Program-made: the position numbers and the translations under genes | The notes under the pieces: generated by a model | Seen by the model: only the letters and a program-made list of their open reading frames with translations | Databases searched by the model: none | Told to the model about the DNA's origin: nothing | In this document: in pieces, positions 1 to 7,854 of the stretch | Layout of the letters: each line of letters opens with the position of its first letter | Numbering within the stretch: position 1 is the first letter of the stretch | Assembly: GCA_018242255.1 (NCBI GenBank) | Contig: JAFECH010000344.1 | Coordinates: 1 to 64,000 of the forward strand | DNA: 64,000 bases | Direction: 5' to 3' | Origin: Pseudomonadota bacterium | Lineage (GTDB): Bacteria > Pseudomonadota > Alphaproteobacteria > Rhizobiales > Hyphomicrobiaceae

Positions 1-249
1 TGTAACGGCTCGGTCAATAAAGACTGCTCAACCGTGCAGGCTTTAGCTCAGTGCACGGCGATGAAAGCCAAAGGTATCGAAGTTTATACGGTCGGTTTCC
101 AACTTGGCGGTAGCAAGCTTGCAACCAATACGCTTTCAAAGTGTGCGACGGACGCTAACCACTTCTACAACTCATCGACCGGCGATGCTTTGAAGGCAGC
201 GTTCCGTGATATCGCTCTGAAAATTTCGACCCTTTATCTTTCGCAATAG
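1..249 (+). CDS. TadG-like von Willebrand factor A protein, C-terminal part
   Basis: The reading frame is open from the first base and ends at a TAG at 247-249, so only the last 82 residues are present. The segment reads like the end of a vWA domain in TadE/TadG-family pilus-assembly proteins: a stretch ending KGIEVYTVGFQL (last strand-helix unit of the fold), paired cysteines, then an HFYNSSTGDALKAAFRDIA segment followed by IALKISTLYLSQ at the very C-terminus. That ending is typical of TadG proteins of Rhizobiales. These are envelope-anchored proteins with an N-terminal TadE-type membrane helix, which here would lie upstream of the window. The main tad/cpa locus lies about 39 kb away, so this copy is detached from it. 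The family call is inferred from the C-terminal pattern only. Confidence 0.75.
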   Translation, partial: CNGSVNKDCSTVQALAQCTAMKAKGIEVYTVGFQLGGSKLATNTLSKCATDANHFYNSSTGDALKAAFRDIALKISTLYLSQ

Positions 250-276
250 AGACGAAGTCCGCGGGGCACGCCATCG

Positions 277-304
277 AAAGGGAACGCTTCGGCGTTCCTT
301 TTTT
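277..304 (+). terminator. Intrinsic terminator after the TadG-like gene
   Basis: A hairpin with arms GGAACGC and GCGTTCC around a TTCG tetraloop (281-298), extended by AAG/CTT pairs, is followed directly by a run of six T. It lies 30 bases after the stop of the TadG-like gene and is a textbook rho-independent terminator. The A-rich left flank could also let it work for the convergent ptsH transcript. Confidence 0.85.
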
Positions 305-433
305 GTTTGCATCTGGCGACTCCACTTCGCGGAGTCGGCCGCCAGATGCAGCCGAGCAGGATGCAGTTGTTGTTTGCTCTGCCGGCTGTCGAGCACATGA
401 CTGGGTGGGCTGGCGCCGGGCGCGACGTGCGGA

Positions 434-739
434 TCAGGCGTCGCCGATGCATTCTTCGTCGAAACCAGCTTCGACGAGATGGACCAATGCCTGAAGCGCT
501 TCCGGTCCTTGCGGTCCTTCGGCGACGATGTGCAATTCGGATCCCGGACCAGCGGCGAGCATCATCAGGCCCATGATCGAAGTGCCGCCAACCGAATTGC
601 CATGATAGGTCACGGTGACGTTGGCGTCGAAGCTCTCTGCCAGCTTTACGAATTTTGCCGACGCGCGGGCATGCAGGCCCTTGACGTTGCGGATGATGAC
701 TATGGCTTCCGGTTTCAGGCTATTGGCCAGTTCGGGCAT
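434..739 (-). CDS. ptsH: HPr-family phosphocarrier protein (NPr-like)
   Basis: This is a 101-residue HPr-fold protein. It carries the active-site histidine in KGLHARASAKFV (about residue 24) and the regulatory serine site in GGTSIMGLMMLAA (about residue 54), the residue that HPr kinase phosphorylates. HPr passes phosphate from EI to EIIA proteins; in alphaproteobacteria without sugar PTS permeases it serves regulation. It is the last gene of the minus-strand series chvI-chvG-hprK-EIIA-ptsH and lies 9 bases after the EIIA gene. An HPr kinase three genes upstream in the same run fits the intact serine site. No EI or EIIC gene is in the window. Confidence 0.93.
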   Translation of the reverse strand: MPELANSLKPEAIVIIRNVKGLHARASAKFVKLAESFDANVTVTYHGNSVGGTSIMGLMMLAAGPGSELHIVAEGPQGPEALQALVHLVEAGFDEECIGDA

Positions 740-748
740 TGCTCGCTC

Positions 749-1150
749 TTAACCGCCGGAGAGTTCTTGACTTGCAACCTTAATGTATTTTTTGCCGGCG
801 TCCCGGGCCATGATGACAGCTTGGTCGAGAGGTGTCTCGGCGCGAATGCTCGCAAGCTTCACGAGAATCGGCAGGCTTATCCCGGCAATCACTTCGGCCT
901 TCGTTTCGTCCATCACCGAGATGGCAAGATTAGAAGGGGTACCGCCGAACATATCCGTGAGGATGATGACGCCTTTGCCGTTATCGACGCTCTGTACGGC
1001 ATTCAGAATTTCGAGACGACGCGCTTCCATATCGTCATCCGGTCCGATTGCGATCGTTTCGAGCGCTTGCTGTTTACCGACGACGTGCTCAAGCGCACTG
1101 CGAAATTCTTGCGCAAGCCCGCCATGCGTGACGATGACAAGTCCGATCAT
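749..1150 (-). CDS. PTS EIIA component of the mannose family (regulatory)
   Basis: This 133-residue protein matches the EIIA-Man fold. The N-terminus MIGLVIVTHGGLAQEF holds the phosphorylatable His9, and GGTPSNLA (about residues 70-77) is the conserved turn of the family. In Rhizobiales this stand-alone EIIA (often called ManX or PtsM) is phosphorylated by HPr and has no permease partner. It is thought to act in regulation of carbon metabolism and of the neighbouring ChvG/ChvI system. It lies 116 bases after hprK and 9 bases before ptsH on the same strand, so it probably shares their transcript. Confidence 0.9.
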   Translation of the reverse strand: MIGLVIVTHGGLAQEFRSALEHVVGKQQALETIAIGPDDDMEARRLEILNAVQSVDNGKGVIILTDMFGGTPSNLAISVMDETKAEVIAGISLPILVKLASIRAETPLDQAVIMARDAGKKYIKVASQELSGG

Positions 1151-1266
1151 GTGCGACGGGCCATTTCAGTACCGTTCGGCGGGGCCGATTGTGGCTTCGC
1201 CGTTTGGCGCGGAAAGTGGCAAGTGTTTGCCATCGGCGCAAGAGGTTTCTCTATCGACATTGAACC

Positions 1267-1737
1267 TTATGGCGCAAAACGTGACCGCGGCGCCATTGCG
1301 ATTGCTGTCACAAGTTTGAGGGCGCTCGAACTCTCAAATGGATATAGGCGTATCAGAGGGATTTGCAGCCCCAAAATATGGGCCTCCGGCCAGGGATCTG
1401 GATATCTCTCGACGCTGCCATCGCTGACGAGGTCCGCAATAAGCACGAGTTCGGCTTCGGCAATCGTATCAACTTCCAGGATGCCGAGGCCGCGCACTTC
1501 AAGTTTACCGCGTATGGTCGAGGGCGCGCTGGCGACGATGCCGGGACCCTCCTGCTTTAGTATGACCTGATCGTCGGCAACGAGCCTTACGGTGTCACCA
1601 ACAAGGCTGGAGGCGCCAAGTCCGATACAGCGGAAAGCAAGGTCCGACTTTCCGGCACCGGATGCCCCGCGGATAAGCGCAGCACGGCGGCCGAGGGCAA
1701 CGGCCGTGCCGTGAATGCGCTCAGTTTCGCCAGACAA
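1267..1737 (-). CDS. hprK: HPr kinase/phosphorylase, short alphaproteobacterial form
   Basis: The protein contains the HprK P-loop GASGAGKSDLAFR (about residues 24-36), then a region with VGDTVRLVADDQ and an RGKLEVRGLGI segment matching the HprK signature. It phosphorylates the regulatory serine of HPr. The alphaproteobacterial form lacks the N-terminal domain of the Firmicutes enzyme and has about 150 residues. I place the start at a TTG (1737-1735) giving 156 residues, because a GGAG stands six bases before it and the conserved sequence begins there. The frame stays open to an ATG at 1863, but that would add 42 residues of out-of-family sequence inside chvG. With the TTG start it overlaps the chvG end by 17 bases, suggesting translational coupling. 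Confidence 0.9.
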   Translation of the reverse strand: MSGETERIHGTAVALGRRAALIRGASGAGKSDLAFRCIGLGASSLVGDTVRLVADDQVILKQEGPGIVASAPSTIRGKLEVRGLGILEVDTIAEAELVLIADLVSDGSVERYPDPWPEAHILGLQIPLIRLYPFESSSALKLVTAIAMAPRSRFAP

Positions 1738-3568
1738 GTCCAGCTCCAACGATTGGAGACAGTGGCAGGCGAACGGTAAAGCGCGCGCCCTTGCGCGACT
1801 GAGGATCGTCGGCGCTACGGTTCTCAGCGAAGATTTCACCGTTGTGACTGGCAATGATCTCACGGGAGATCGAGAGCCCGAGTCCGGAATTCTTTCCGCG
1901 CTTGGCGTCGGTCAGAGGCCGATCGCTGTAGAAACGATCAAAGATCTGTCCGAGCTTGTTGGAGGGGATGCCGGGCCCTTCGTCTTCGACCGTGATTTCG
2001 ACTTTTGCGCCGTTCGGACGGGCGCGTACCGTCACCATGGTGCCTTCCGGCGAGAAGGACAGCGCGTTGTCGATCAGGTTCGTGAAAACCTGGCCGAGGC
2101 GACCGTCGTTGCCTCGGACCGTGTAAGACGCCGGGCCACCCGGTTCGATGAACAAACGCAATTTCCGGCTGTCGTCCGCAAGCATGTCCGTGAAGAGAGA
2201 GCTGATATTTTCCAGCACGACGCGGATGTCGATCGGCTGCATTTCCTGGCGGGCCAACTCGGCGTCGAGTCGGGAGGTACTGGAAATGTCGTTGATCAGG
2301 CGGTTTAAACGCTTCAGCTCGGCCTGGATCTCCTGGACCAAAGCAGTGCGGTCGGTGTCGGACTTTGCGTAGGCCAGCGCTTCGGCCGTCGAGCGTGCGG
2401 CTGCGAGGGGGTTTTTCAGCTCATGCGCAACGTCGGCTGCAAACTTCTCGCTCGCTTCGATCCGCCTGTAGAGCGCGGTCGTCATCGAGACGAAGGCGCG
2501 ACCGGTCTGGCCGACTTCATCGCGACGGCCGGTCAAGTCAGGTAGTTGCTCGCGTGCGGAGATATTCTGCGTAACGCGGTTGGCCGCGTCGGAAAGCCTG
2601 CGCATGGGACCTGCGACGGTGCGTTCGAGAACGAGAGAACTTCCGACGGCCACAACAAGCGCCATCGCCGCGATTTGCAGGATCAGCCAGCGTTCGTCCC
2701 ATAGGATGTCATCGATATCGCCGGGGTTCGTCGAAATCAGCAAAACGCCGAGGATCTTGTTTCCGCGTTTGATCGGCTCGGCCATCGAGACGATTTGCTG
2801 TCCGTGCCGATTGAGTAGCAGAATCGGCGTTTCGACGCCGTCGACGGCCGCGTTGCGAACTTCGGGGTAGAGGAAACCGTTGGCGGTGCCGAGTTCGCGG
2901 TAGACCTTCAATTCCTTATTGATCACCCAGTAATGCAGGCGCGTCCAGAAATTCTTCAGGCGCGGCGTCGGGTCATTGGCGTCTGGCGGCGGGTCCGGTT
3001 TGTCATTGCTGGAGAACAGTGTGTCGCCGTTGAGGATGAGCGTGCCTTTAGCTGAATAGATGCGCGCTTTGAGATCGGCAGGGCCGACGAGTTTTCGCAG
3101 GATGATCGCCGCCTGATGCGGATCGATCGGCAGTTCGAGGGCAGCGAACGCATCGTCGCGCTGGGCGCGCAACGGCGCTTTGTCCGGAATACGGTTGGGA
3201 TCGAAAATCGCGCGCTCGTTGACGGCGCGATAGGCGATAGCTTCGGCGGTAATGCGCGACACCGTTTTGACAACGTCAACCTTGGCGTCGAGCAACCAAC
3301 CGTGATGGAGACTCAAGTAGAGCATCGCGAACAAAAGCCCGGCGAGGCCGAGCAGGTTCGCAAGAAGAATGCGCCGGCGCAGGTTTTTGCCGATGACGCG
3401 CGCAATCCAGCCCTTCGCAAGCCAACTACCCGTCGCCGCCGCCGCGCGCGCTGCGAAAGCGCGCGCGTCGAACCGAGGCCGCGATTTAGCCGTGTCTCGC
3501 GCAGCGATCTCGCTCGCGGGGCTTTCAAGCGCCGCCGCTGTCGAGATGTCGTTGCTGTCTAGTGCCAT
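1721..3568 (-). CDS. chvG: Sensor histidine kinase ChvG
   Basis: This 615-residue membrane sensor kinase has an N-terminal cytoplasmic tail, a first membrane helix near residues 66-88, a periplasmic sensing domain of about 200 residues, and a second helix near 292-313. A HAMP linker, the dimerisation H-box VAHELKNPLAAARS (histidine near residue 381) and an HATPase domain with DNALSFSPEG, DEGPGIP and GLGLSISREI follow. ChvG (ExoS/BvrS) senses acid or envelope stress and phosphorylates ChvI. The gene lies 27 bases downstream of chvI and overlaps hprK. The poorly conserved N-terminal 60 residues are Ala/Arg-rich. Identity is supported by both domain plan and synteny. Confidence 0.94.
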   Translation of the reverse strand: MALDSNDISTAAALESPASEIAARDTAKSRPRFDARAFAARAAAATGSWLAKGWIARVIGKNLRRRILLANLLGLAGLLFAMLYLSLHHGWLLDAKVDVVKTVSRITAEAIAYRAVNERAIFDPNRIPDKAPLRAQRDDAFAALELPIDPHQAAIILRKLVGPADLKARIYSAKGTLILNGDTLFSSNDKPDPPPDANDPTPRLKNFWTRLHYWVINKELKVYRELGTANGFLYPEVRNAAVDGVETPILLLNRHGQQIVSMAEPIKRGNKILGVLLISTNPGDIDDILWDERWLILQIAAMALVVAVGSSLVLERTVAGPMRRLSDAANRVTQNISAREQLPDLTGRRDEVGQTGRAFVSMTTALYRRIEASEKFAADVAHELKNPLAAARSTAEALAYAKSDTDRTALVQEIQAELKRLNRLINDISSTSRLDAELARQEMQPIDIRVVLENISSLFTDMLADDSRKLRLFIEPGGPASYTVRGNDGRLGQVFTNLIDNALSFSPEGTMVTVRARPNGAKVEITVEDEGPGIPSNKLGQIFDRFYSDRPLTDAKRGKNSGLGLSISREIIASHNGEIFAENRSADDPQSRKGARFTVRLPLSPIVGAGLVWRN

Positions 3569-3595
3569 CCCGTCCCCGGCGGCTTATCGGATCGC

Positions 3596-4300
3596 CTACT
3601 CCTTGAAGCGATAGCCGACGCCATAAAGTGTTTCGATCACGTCAAAGTCGTCATCGACCTGCTTGAACTTCTTGCGAAGCCGCTTGATGTGACTGTCGAT
3701 CGTCCGGTCGTCCACATACACCTGATCGTCGTAGGCGGCATCCATCAATGCGTCGCGCGTCTTCACGACGCCAGGACGCGTTGCCAGCGCCTGCAGGATC
3801 AGAAATTCCGTGACCGTTAGCGTAACGGCCTTGTTATCCCAGTGACACGTGTGACGCTCGGGATCGAGCTTCAGCTTGCCGCGCTCGAGCACACGCTTGG
3901 CTTCGTCTTCGGTCGTCGTGCCATCCTTTGGCGAAACACGGCGGAGCACAGCCTTCACCCGCTCGACGATGAGACGCTGCGAAAACGGCTTTGCGATGTA
4001 GTCGTCGGCGCCCATCTTGAGGCCGAACAGTTCGTCGATTTCCTCATCCTTCGAGGTCAGAAATATGACTGGCATGGCGGATTGCTGGCGTACCCGGCGC
4101 AAGAGTTCCATGCCGTCCATGCGTGGCATCTTGATGTCGAAAATACCAAGGTCGGCAGGTTCTTCCGTCAGAGCTTCCAGTGCGGATACGCCGTCCCCGT
4201 AGGTGCGAACCTTGTATCCCTCCGCCTCCAACGCCATCCGCAACGAGGTCAGGATGTTCCGCTCGTCGTCGACGAGTGCGATGGTGCTCTTTTCCTTCAT
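3596..4300 (-). CDS. chvI: Response regulator ChvI
   Basis: This is an OmpR/PhoB-class regulator. The receiver domain shows the acidic pair VDDE near residue 10, the phospho-acceptor in [10 protein letters not shown] (about residue 54), and KPF near residue 104. The C-terminal winged helix contains [13 protein letters not shown] and [15 protein letters not shown]. The ATG at 4300 is chosen because GAGGA precedes it by 5 bases and the family begins with the conserved IALVDDE. An upstream ATG at 4369 would add 23 unrelated residues. ChvI controls envelope, exopolysaccharide and central carbon genes in Rhizobiales. It is divergent from pckA, which is regulated by this system in some relatives. 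Confidence 0.94.
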   Translation of the reverse strand: MKEKSTIALVDDERNILTSLRMALEAEGYKVRTYGDGVSALEALTEEPADLGIFDIKMPRMDGMELLRRVRQQSAMPVIFLTSKDEEIDELFGLKMGADDYIAKPFSQRLIVERVKAVLRRVSPKDGTTTEDEAKRVLERGKLKLDPERHTCHWDNKAVTLTVTEFLILQALATRPGVVKTRDALMDAAYDDQVYVDDRTIDSHIKRLRKKFKQVDDDFDVIETLYGVGYRFKE

Positions 4301-4791
4301 CTTTTCCTCTTCTGCCCCCTCGGCCGCGACGGGATGCTCGCAATGCCCCTTAGGCGCATATGGCGGCATGGTGTAGCAATTGTGGCGCTCCGATCAAATG
4401 GGCTCCGGAGGCTGAATAGTACCTGAATAGGCGACGGGACCGCCGTCGGCAAGCAATGCGGCGAAATTCCAGGTTACAAATGCAGAAATGCGCTTGTTTA
4501 CGGCCTATATTCACCGCATGGTCCGCGTAGAGACGACTCTTTGGAATTTTGAGTGGTAACACAGTGTTATCGGTTTTTTCGCGTTCTTATCCCTTTGTAA
4601 TCCGAAGTAGGACCTAAGAACGGCTTGTGTTTGCAGCTATCCTCCGTCAACAGCGGGATGATCCCGCCGGAGCGACCTTGTTGTGCGGCACAAATGGGCG
4701 AGTGGTGCGTTTTCGCCCATTGATGACTCGCCGCTGGCGTGATTGCGAGTGCGTTGCGCCGACAGGCGCTTACCCTAAAGGGCCTAATCTT
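4301..4791. promoter_or_regulatory. Divergent control region between chvI and pckA
   Basis: These 491 bases hold no convincing gene and must carry the promoters of both chvI (minus) and pckA (plus). The middle part, about 4470-4570, is clearly more AT-rich than the surroundings. Two perfect inverted repeats stand out, each with a one-base centre: TAACAC-A-GTGTTA at 4557-4569 and GCGGGAT-G-ATCCCGC at 4653-4667. I could not assign promoter hexamers or a ChvI site with confidence. Confidence 0.5.
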
Positions 4792-6381
4792 ATGACCGAG
4801 CTGTTTCCGACACTGCCCTCTCAGAAGGTTCGTCGCAATCTCCGCGAGGCCGAGTTGATGGAATTCATCATCCGGCGCGGCGAAGGTCGGCTTGCCGCGA
4901 GCGGCGCGGTCGTCGTTGAGACAGGACAACACACGGGACGTTCGGCGGAAGACAAATACATCGTTCGCGATGCCCACACCGATGGCGCCATCTGGTGGGA
5001 CAACGCGAAGGAAATGTCCGAAGAGCAATTCGATCGCTTGCTTGCCGATTTCGTCAGCTTTGCACGCCACAAAGAGCTTTTCGTTCAGAACCTCTATGCG
5101 GGCGCGGATGCAGAGCACCGGCTCAACACGCGCGTCGTCACGGAACATGCTTGGCAGTCGCTGTTCATTCGCCATTTGCTGCGGCGGCCTGAGGCGAGTG
5201 AGCTTGAGAATTTCTTGCCTGAGTTCACGGTCGTCGATCTGCCGAGCTTCCGCGCTGCGCCGCTTTATCACGGCACACGAAGCGAAACGGTTATCGCCTG
5301 TAATTTCACAAAGCGCATCGTTCTGATCGGCGGCACGAGCTATGCAGGCGAAATCAAGAAGAGCGTGTTTTCATATCTAAACTACTTGCTACCGCAGAAG
5401 AACGTCATGCCGATGCACTGCTCGGCGAACGTCGGCAAGGATGGCGATTCAGCGGTGTTCTTCGGACTATCGGGAACAGGCAAGACGACGTTGTCTGCCG
5501 ATCCGTCGCGTGAGCTTCTCGGTGACGATGAGCACGGCTGGTCGGAAAAAGGCATCTTCAATTTCGAGGGCGGTTGCTACGCTAAAACGATCCGGCTGTC
5601 GCAAGCTGCCGAGCCGCAGATCTGGGCGGCGTCCAACCGCTTCGCGACGGTGCTCGAAAATGTCGTCATCGATCCCGTCACGCGTATTCCGGATTTCGAT
5701 GACAATCGCCTCGCTGAGAATTCGCGTTCGGCCTACCCGCTGGATGCCATCGCCAATGCAAGCCCGACGGGCACGGCGGGACACCCAAAGAACATCGTGA
5801 TGTTGACGGCCGATGCGTTCGGTGTGCTACCGCCGATTGCGAAGCTGACGCCGAGCCAGGCGATGTATCATTTCCTTTCGGGCTTCACGGCGAAGGTTGC
5901 GGGCACGGAGAAGGGGATGGGCTCGGAGCCGAAGCCGACCTTTTCAACGTGCTTCGGCGCGCCGTTCATGCCGCGCCATCCGAGCGTCTACGGCAACCTG
6001 CTGCGCCAGCTCATCGCCGAGCATGGTGTCGATTGCTGGCTCGTGAACACGGGCTGGACAGGCGGCAAATACGGCGAGGGTTCGCGGATGCCGATCAAAG
6101 TGACGCGCGGTCTTCTCAACGCAGCGCTTTCGGGTACGTTGAAAGAGCAGCCGATGCGGATCGATCCGGTGTTTGGTTTTGCCGTTCCCGTTGCGATGGA
6201 CGGGATCGATCAGAAGCTTCTCAATCCGCGCCAGACGTGGGCGGATCCAAGAGCCTATGATGCCATGGCGGCCAAGCTCGCTCAGATGTTCCACGATAAC
6301 TTCGCGAAGTTTGCTGCTTACGTCGACGCTGAGGTCATGAGAGCGAGCCCCGTCGTGCAGCCCGGCATCGCGGCGGAATAA
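4792..6381 (+). CDS. pckA: Phosphoenolpyruvate carboxykinase (ATP)
   Basis: PckA converts oxaloacetate and ATP to phosphoenolpyruvate, CO2 and ADP, the entry step of gluconeogenesis, in the cytoplasm. The 529-residue product has the family's usual length. The P-loop [13 protein letters not shown] lies near residues 224-236, followed by LLGDDEHGW and the [10 protein letters not shown] metal/substrate motif; [11 protein letters not shown] lies near residue 420. The ATG at 4792 starts the conserved N-terminus; the frame is open upstream, but that sequence is not family-like. The gene stands opposite chvI, the usual Rhizobiales arrangement. ChvI-dependent control is known in relatives and is only inferred here. 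Confidence 0.97.
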   Translation: MTELFPTLPSQKVRRNLREAELMEFIIRRGEGRLAASGAVVVETGQHTGRSAEDKYIVRDAHTDGAIWWDNAKEMSEEQFDRLLADFVSFARHKELFVQNLYAGADAEHRLNTRVVTEHAWQSLFIRHLLRRPEASELENFLPEFTVVDLPSFRAAPLYHGTRSETVIACNFTKRIVLIGGTSYAGEIKKSVFSYLNYLLPQKNVMPMHCSANVGKDGDSAVFFGLSGTGKTTLSADPSRELLGDDEHGWSEKGIFNFEGGCYAKTIRLSQAAEPQIWAASNRFATVLENVVIDPVTRIPDFDDNRLAENSRSAYPLDAIANASPTGTAGHPKNIVMLTADAFGVLPPIAKLTPSQAMYHFLSGFTAKVAGTEKGMGSEPKPTFSTCFGAPFMPRHPSVYGNLLRQLIAEHGVDCWLVNTGWTGGKYGEGSRMPIKVTRGLLNAALSGTLKEQPMRIDPVFGFAVPVAMDGIDQKLLNPRQTWADPRAYDAMAAKLAQMFHDNFAKFAAYVDAEVMRASPVVQPGIAAE

Positions 6382-6484
6382 CGGACGTGTCCGCTCGGGG
6401 CGGGGCACGTGCCCTGCCTCGGGCGTTGATCATCCGCGCTTCGATGCCTAAGAAAGGCGCCAGCAGAAACTGGAGCGTAAGCGC

Positions 6485-7156
6485 ATGGGCACCCGCATTC
6501 CTTTTACACGTCCCGACGGCAAGACGGCCGAGGGTTACCTTTCGCTCGCCGGCACTGCGAATGCGCCGGGCGTCGTCGTCATCCAGGAATGGTGGGGCCT
6601 CCAGGATCAGATCAAGTGTCTGTGCGATCGTTTCGCGCTACTCGGCTACGATGCACTTGCGCCGGACCTGTATGCCGGAACCGTCATTCCCTATCACGAC
6701 AGCGAAGGTGCGCTGCGCGAAATGCAATCGCTGAACTTTCTTGATGCGTGCGATCAGGTCGTGCGTGGTGCTGCGCAGTTTCTGTTGAAGTCGAGTCCAA
6801 AGGTCGCGGTGTCCGGGTTCTGCATGGGTGGGGCGGTCACGGTGTTGGCCGCGTGCCGCGTTCCGGAGTTTGCCGCGGCGGTCTCGTTCTATGGTCTTCC
6901 GCCTGAGGCGGTTGCGACGCCTGCAGACGTGAAAATTCCGCTGCAGGGGCATTTCGCAAATAGCGATGATTTCGTTACGCCTGAGAACGTCGACGCTTTC
7001 GAAGCGGGTCTGAAGGTGGCCGAGAAGCCATTCGAATTTTACCGTTACGATGCCAGCCATGCCTTTATGAACGAGCAGCGCTCCGTTCATGATCGACAGT
7101 GTGCCGAACTTGCCTGGTGTCGTACCAGTGCGTTCTTGAAGACCTATCTCACTTGA
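6485..7156 (+). CDS. Dienelactone hydrolase family protein
   Basis: This 223-residue alpha/beta hydrolase has the cysteine nucleophile in GFCMGGAV (about residue 115). The acid probably lies in ANSDDFVTP (about residue 162), and the histidine in YDASHAF (about residue 195). That Cys-Asp-His arrangement is specific to the dienelactone hydrolase family, which includes carboxymethylenebutenolidase. No chlorocatechol or other aromatic degradation genes are near, so the physiological substrate is unknown. It follows pckA by about 100 bases on the same strand and is convergent with pyrE. Confidence 0.88.
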   Translation: MGTRIPFTRPDGKTAEGYLSLAGTANAPGVVVIQEWWGLQDQIKCLCDRFALLGYDALAPDLYAGTVIPYHDSEGALREMQSLNFLDACDQVVRGAAQFLLKSSPKVAVSGFCMGGAVTVLAACRVPEFAAAVSFYGLPPEAVATPADVKIPLQGHFANSDDFVTPENVDAFEAGLKVAEKPFEFYRYDASHAFMNEQRSVHDRQCAELAWCRTSAFLKTYLT

Positions 7157-7216
7157 TTGCAGCGGTATTTTCGGCCTGTTCGGACGGCTGTCGTCTCACG
7201 CCGCATCTGGAAGCCA

Positions 7217-7795
7217 CTAGCTCCGAAAATCAGCGAGCGTCAGCAAGGGTTCGAATTTCAGGCCGGCGGCGGCGAAGGTTTCGGCCGCACCGTCGAGGCG
7301 ATCGACGATCGTGATGACGGTGACAATGTCCGCGCCTGCTGCTTTCAAGGCTTCGGCTGCTTTCAACGCCGAACCTCCGGTCGTCGTTACGTCTTCGACG
7401 ACGACGAGTTTCTTGCCGGCCATGCTTTCGCCCTTTGCCAGTCCCTCGACGAGCGATTGCGTGCCATGTTCTTTTGCCTGCTTGCGTACAAAGAACGCAG
7501 GCAGCTTCCGCCCCTCAGTGAAGGCAACAGCGGCTACGCTTGAGGCAATCGGCACGGCGCCCATTTCCAGACCGCCGATCAGGTCGACATCGATGCCCTC
7601 GAGCTGATCGAGTATCAAAGATGCAACCAGATATGCCCCTTCGCTGTCGAGCATCGTCGGTTTCATATTAAAGTAAAAAGTCGATGTTTTACCCGACGCG
7701 AGCTTGAATTCCGGCCCCTCCTGGAAGGACCGCGATTTAATGAGCTCAATAAGTCGCGCCCGGCGGGCAGCACGGTCGGCCGATTTTCCTGGCAT
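7217..7795 (-). CDS. pyrE: Orotate phosphoribosyltransferase
   Basis: PyrE joins orotate and PRPP to make orotidine monophosphate in pyrimidine synthesis. The 192-residue product carries the PRPP-binding signature VVVEDVTTTGGSALKA (about residues 120-135), the catalytic-loop lysines in FVRKQAKEHGT, and the early region FKLASGKTSTFYFNMKP. The ATG at 7795 is preferred; the frame is open to 7948, but the additional N-terminus is unrelated Pro/Thr-rich sequence inside the divergent gene. The gene stands alone, convergent with the dienelactone hydrolase. Confidence 0.95.
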   Translation of the reverse strand: MPGKSADRAARRARLIELIKSRSFQEGPEFKLASGKTSTFYFNMKPTMLDSEGAYLVASLILDQLEGIDVDLIGGLEMGAVPIASSVAAVAFTEGRKLPAFFVRKQAKEHGTQSLVEGLAKGESMAGKKLVVVEDVTTTGGSALKAAEALKAAGADIVTVITIVDRLDGAAETFAAAGLKFEPLLTLADFRS

Positions 7796-7854
7796 GCGGA
7801 CAGAAGCCCTTGCGTTTTGTCGTTCGGATGCGCAAACACCCGAGTTCCGAAAGC

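Noticed and set aside
479..1570. 363-residue plus-strand open frame across ptsH, EIIA and hprK
   Set aside because: It is the mirror of three recognisable genes on the other strand, with no conserved domain of its own.
4567..5271. 234-residue minus-strand frame across the pckA 5' end
   Set aside because: It is antisense to the strongly conserved pckA N-terminus and has no recognisable motif.
6400..6435. GC-rich palindrome GGGCACGTGCCC after pckA as a terminator
   Set aside because: No T-run follows, and the longer stem does not pair well.
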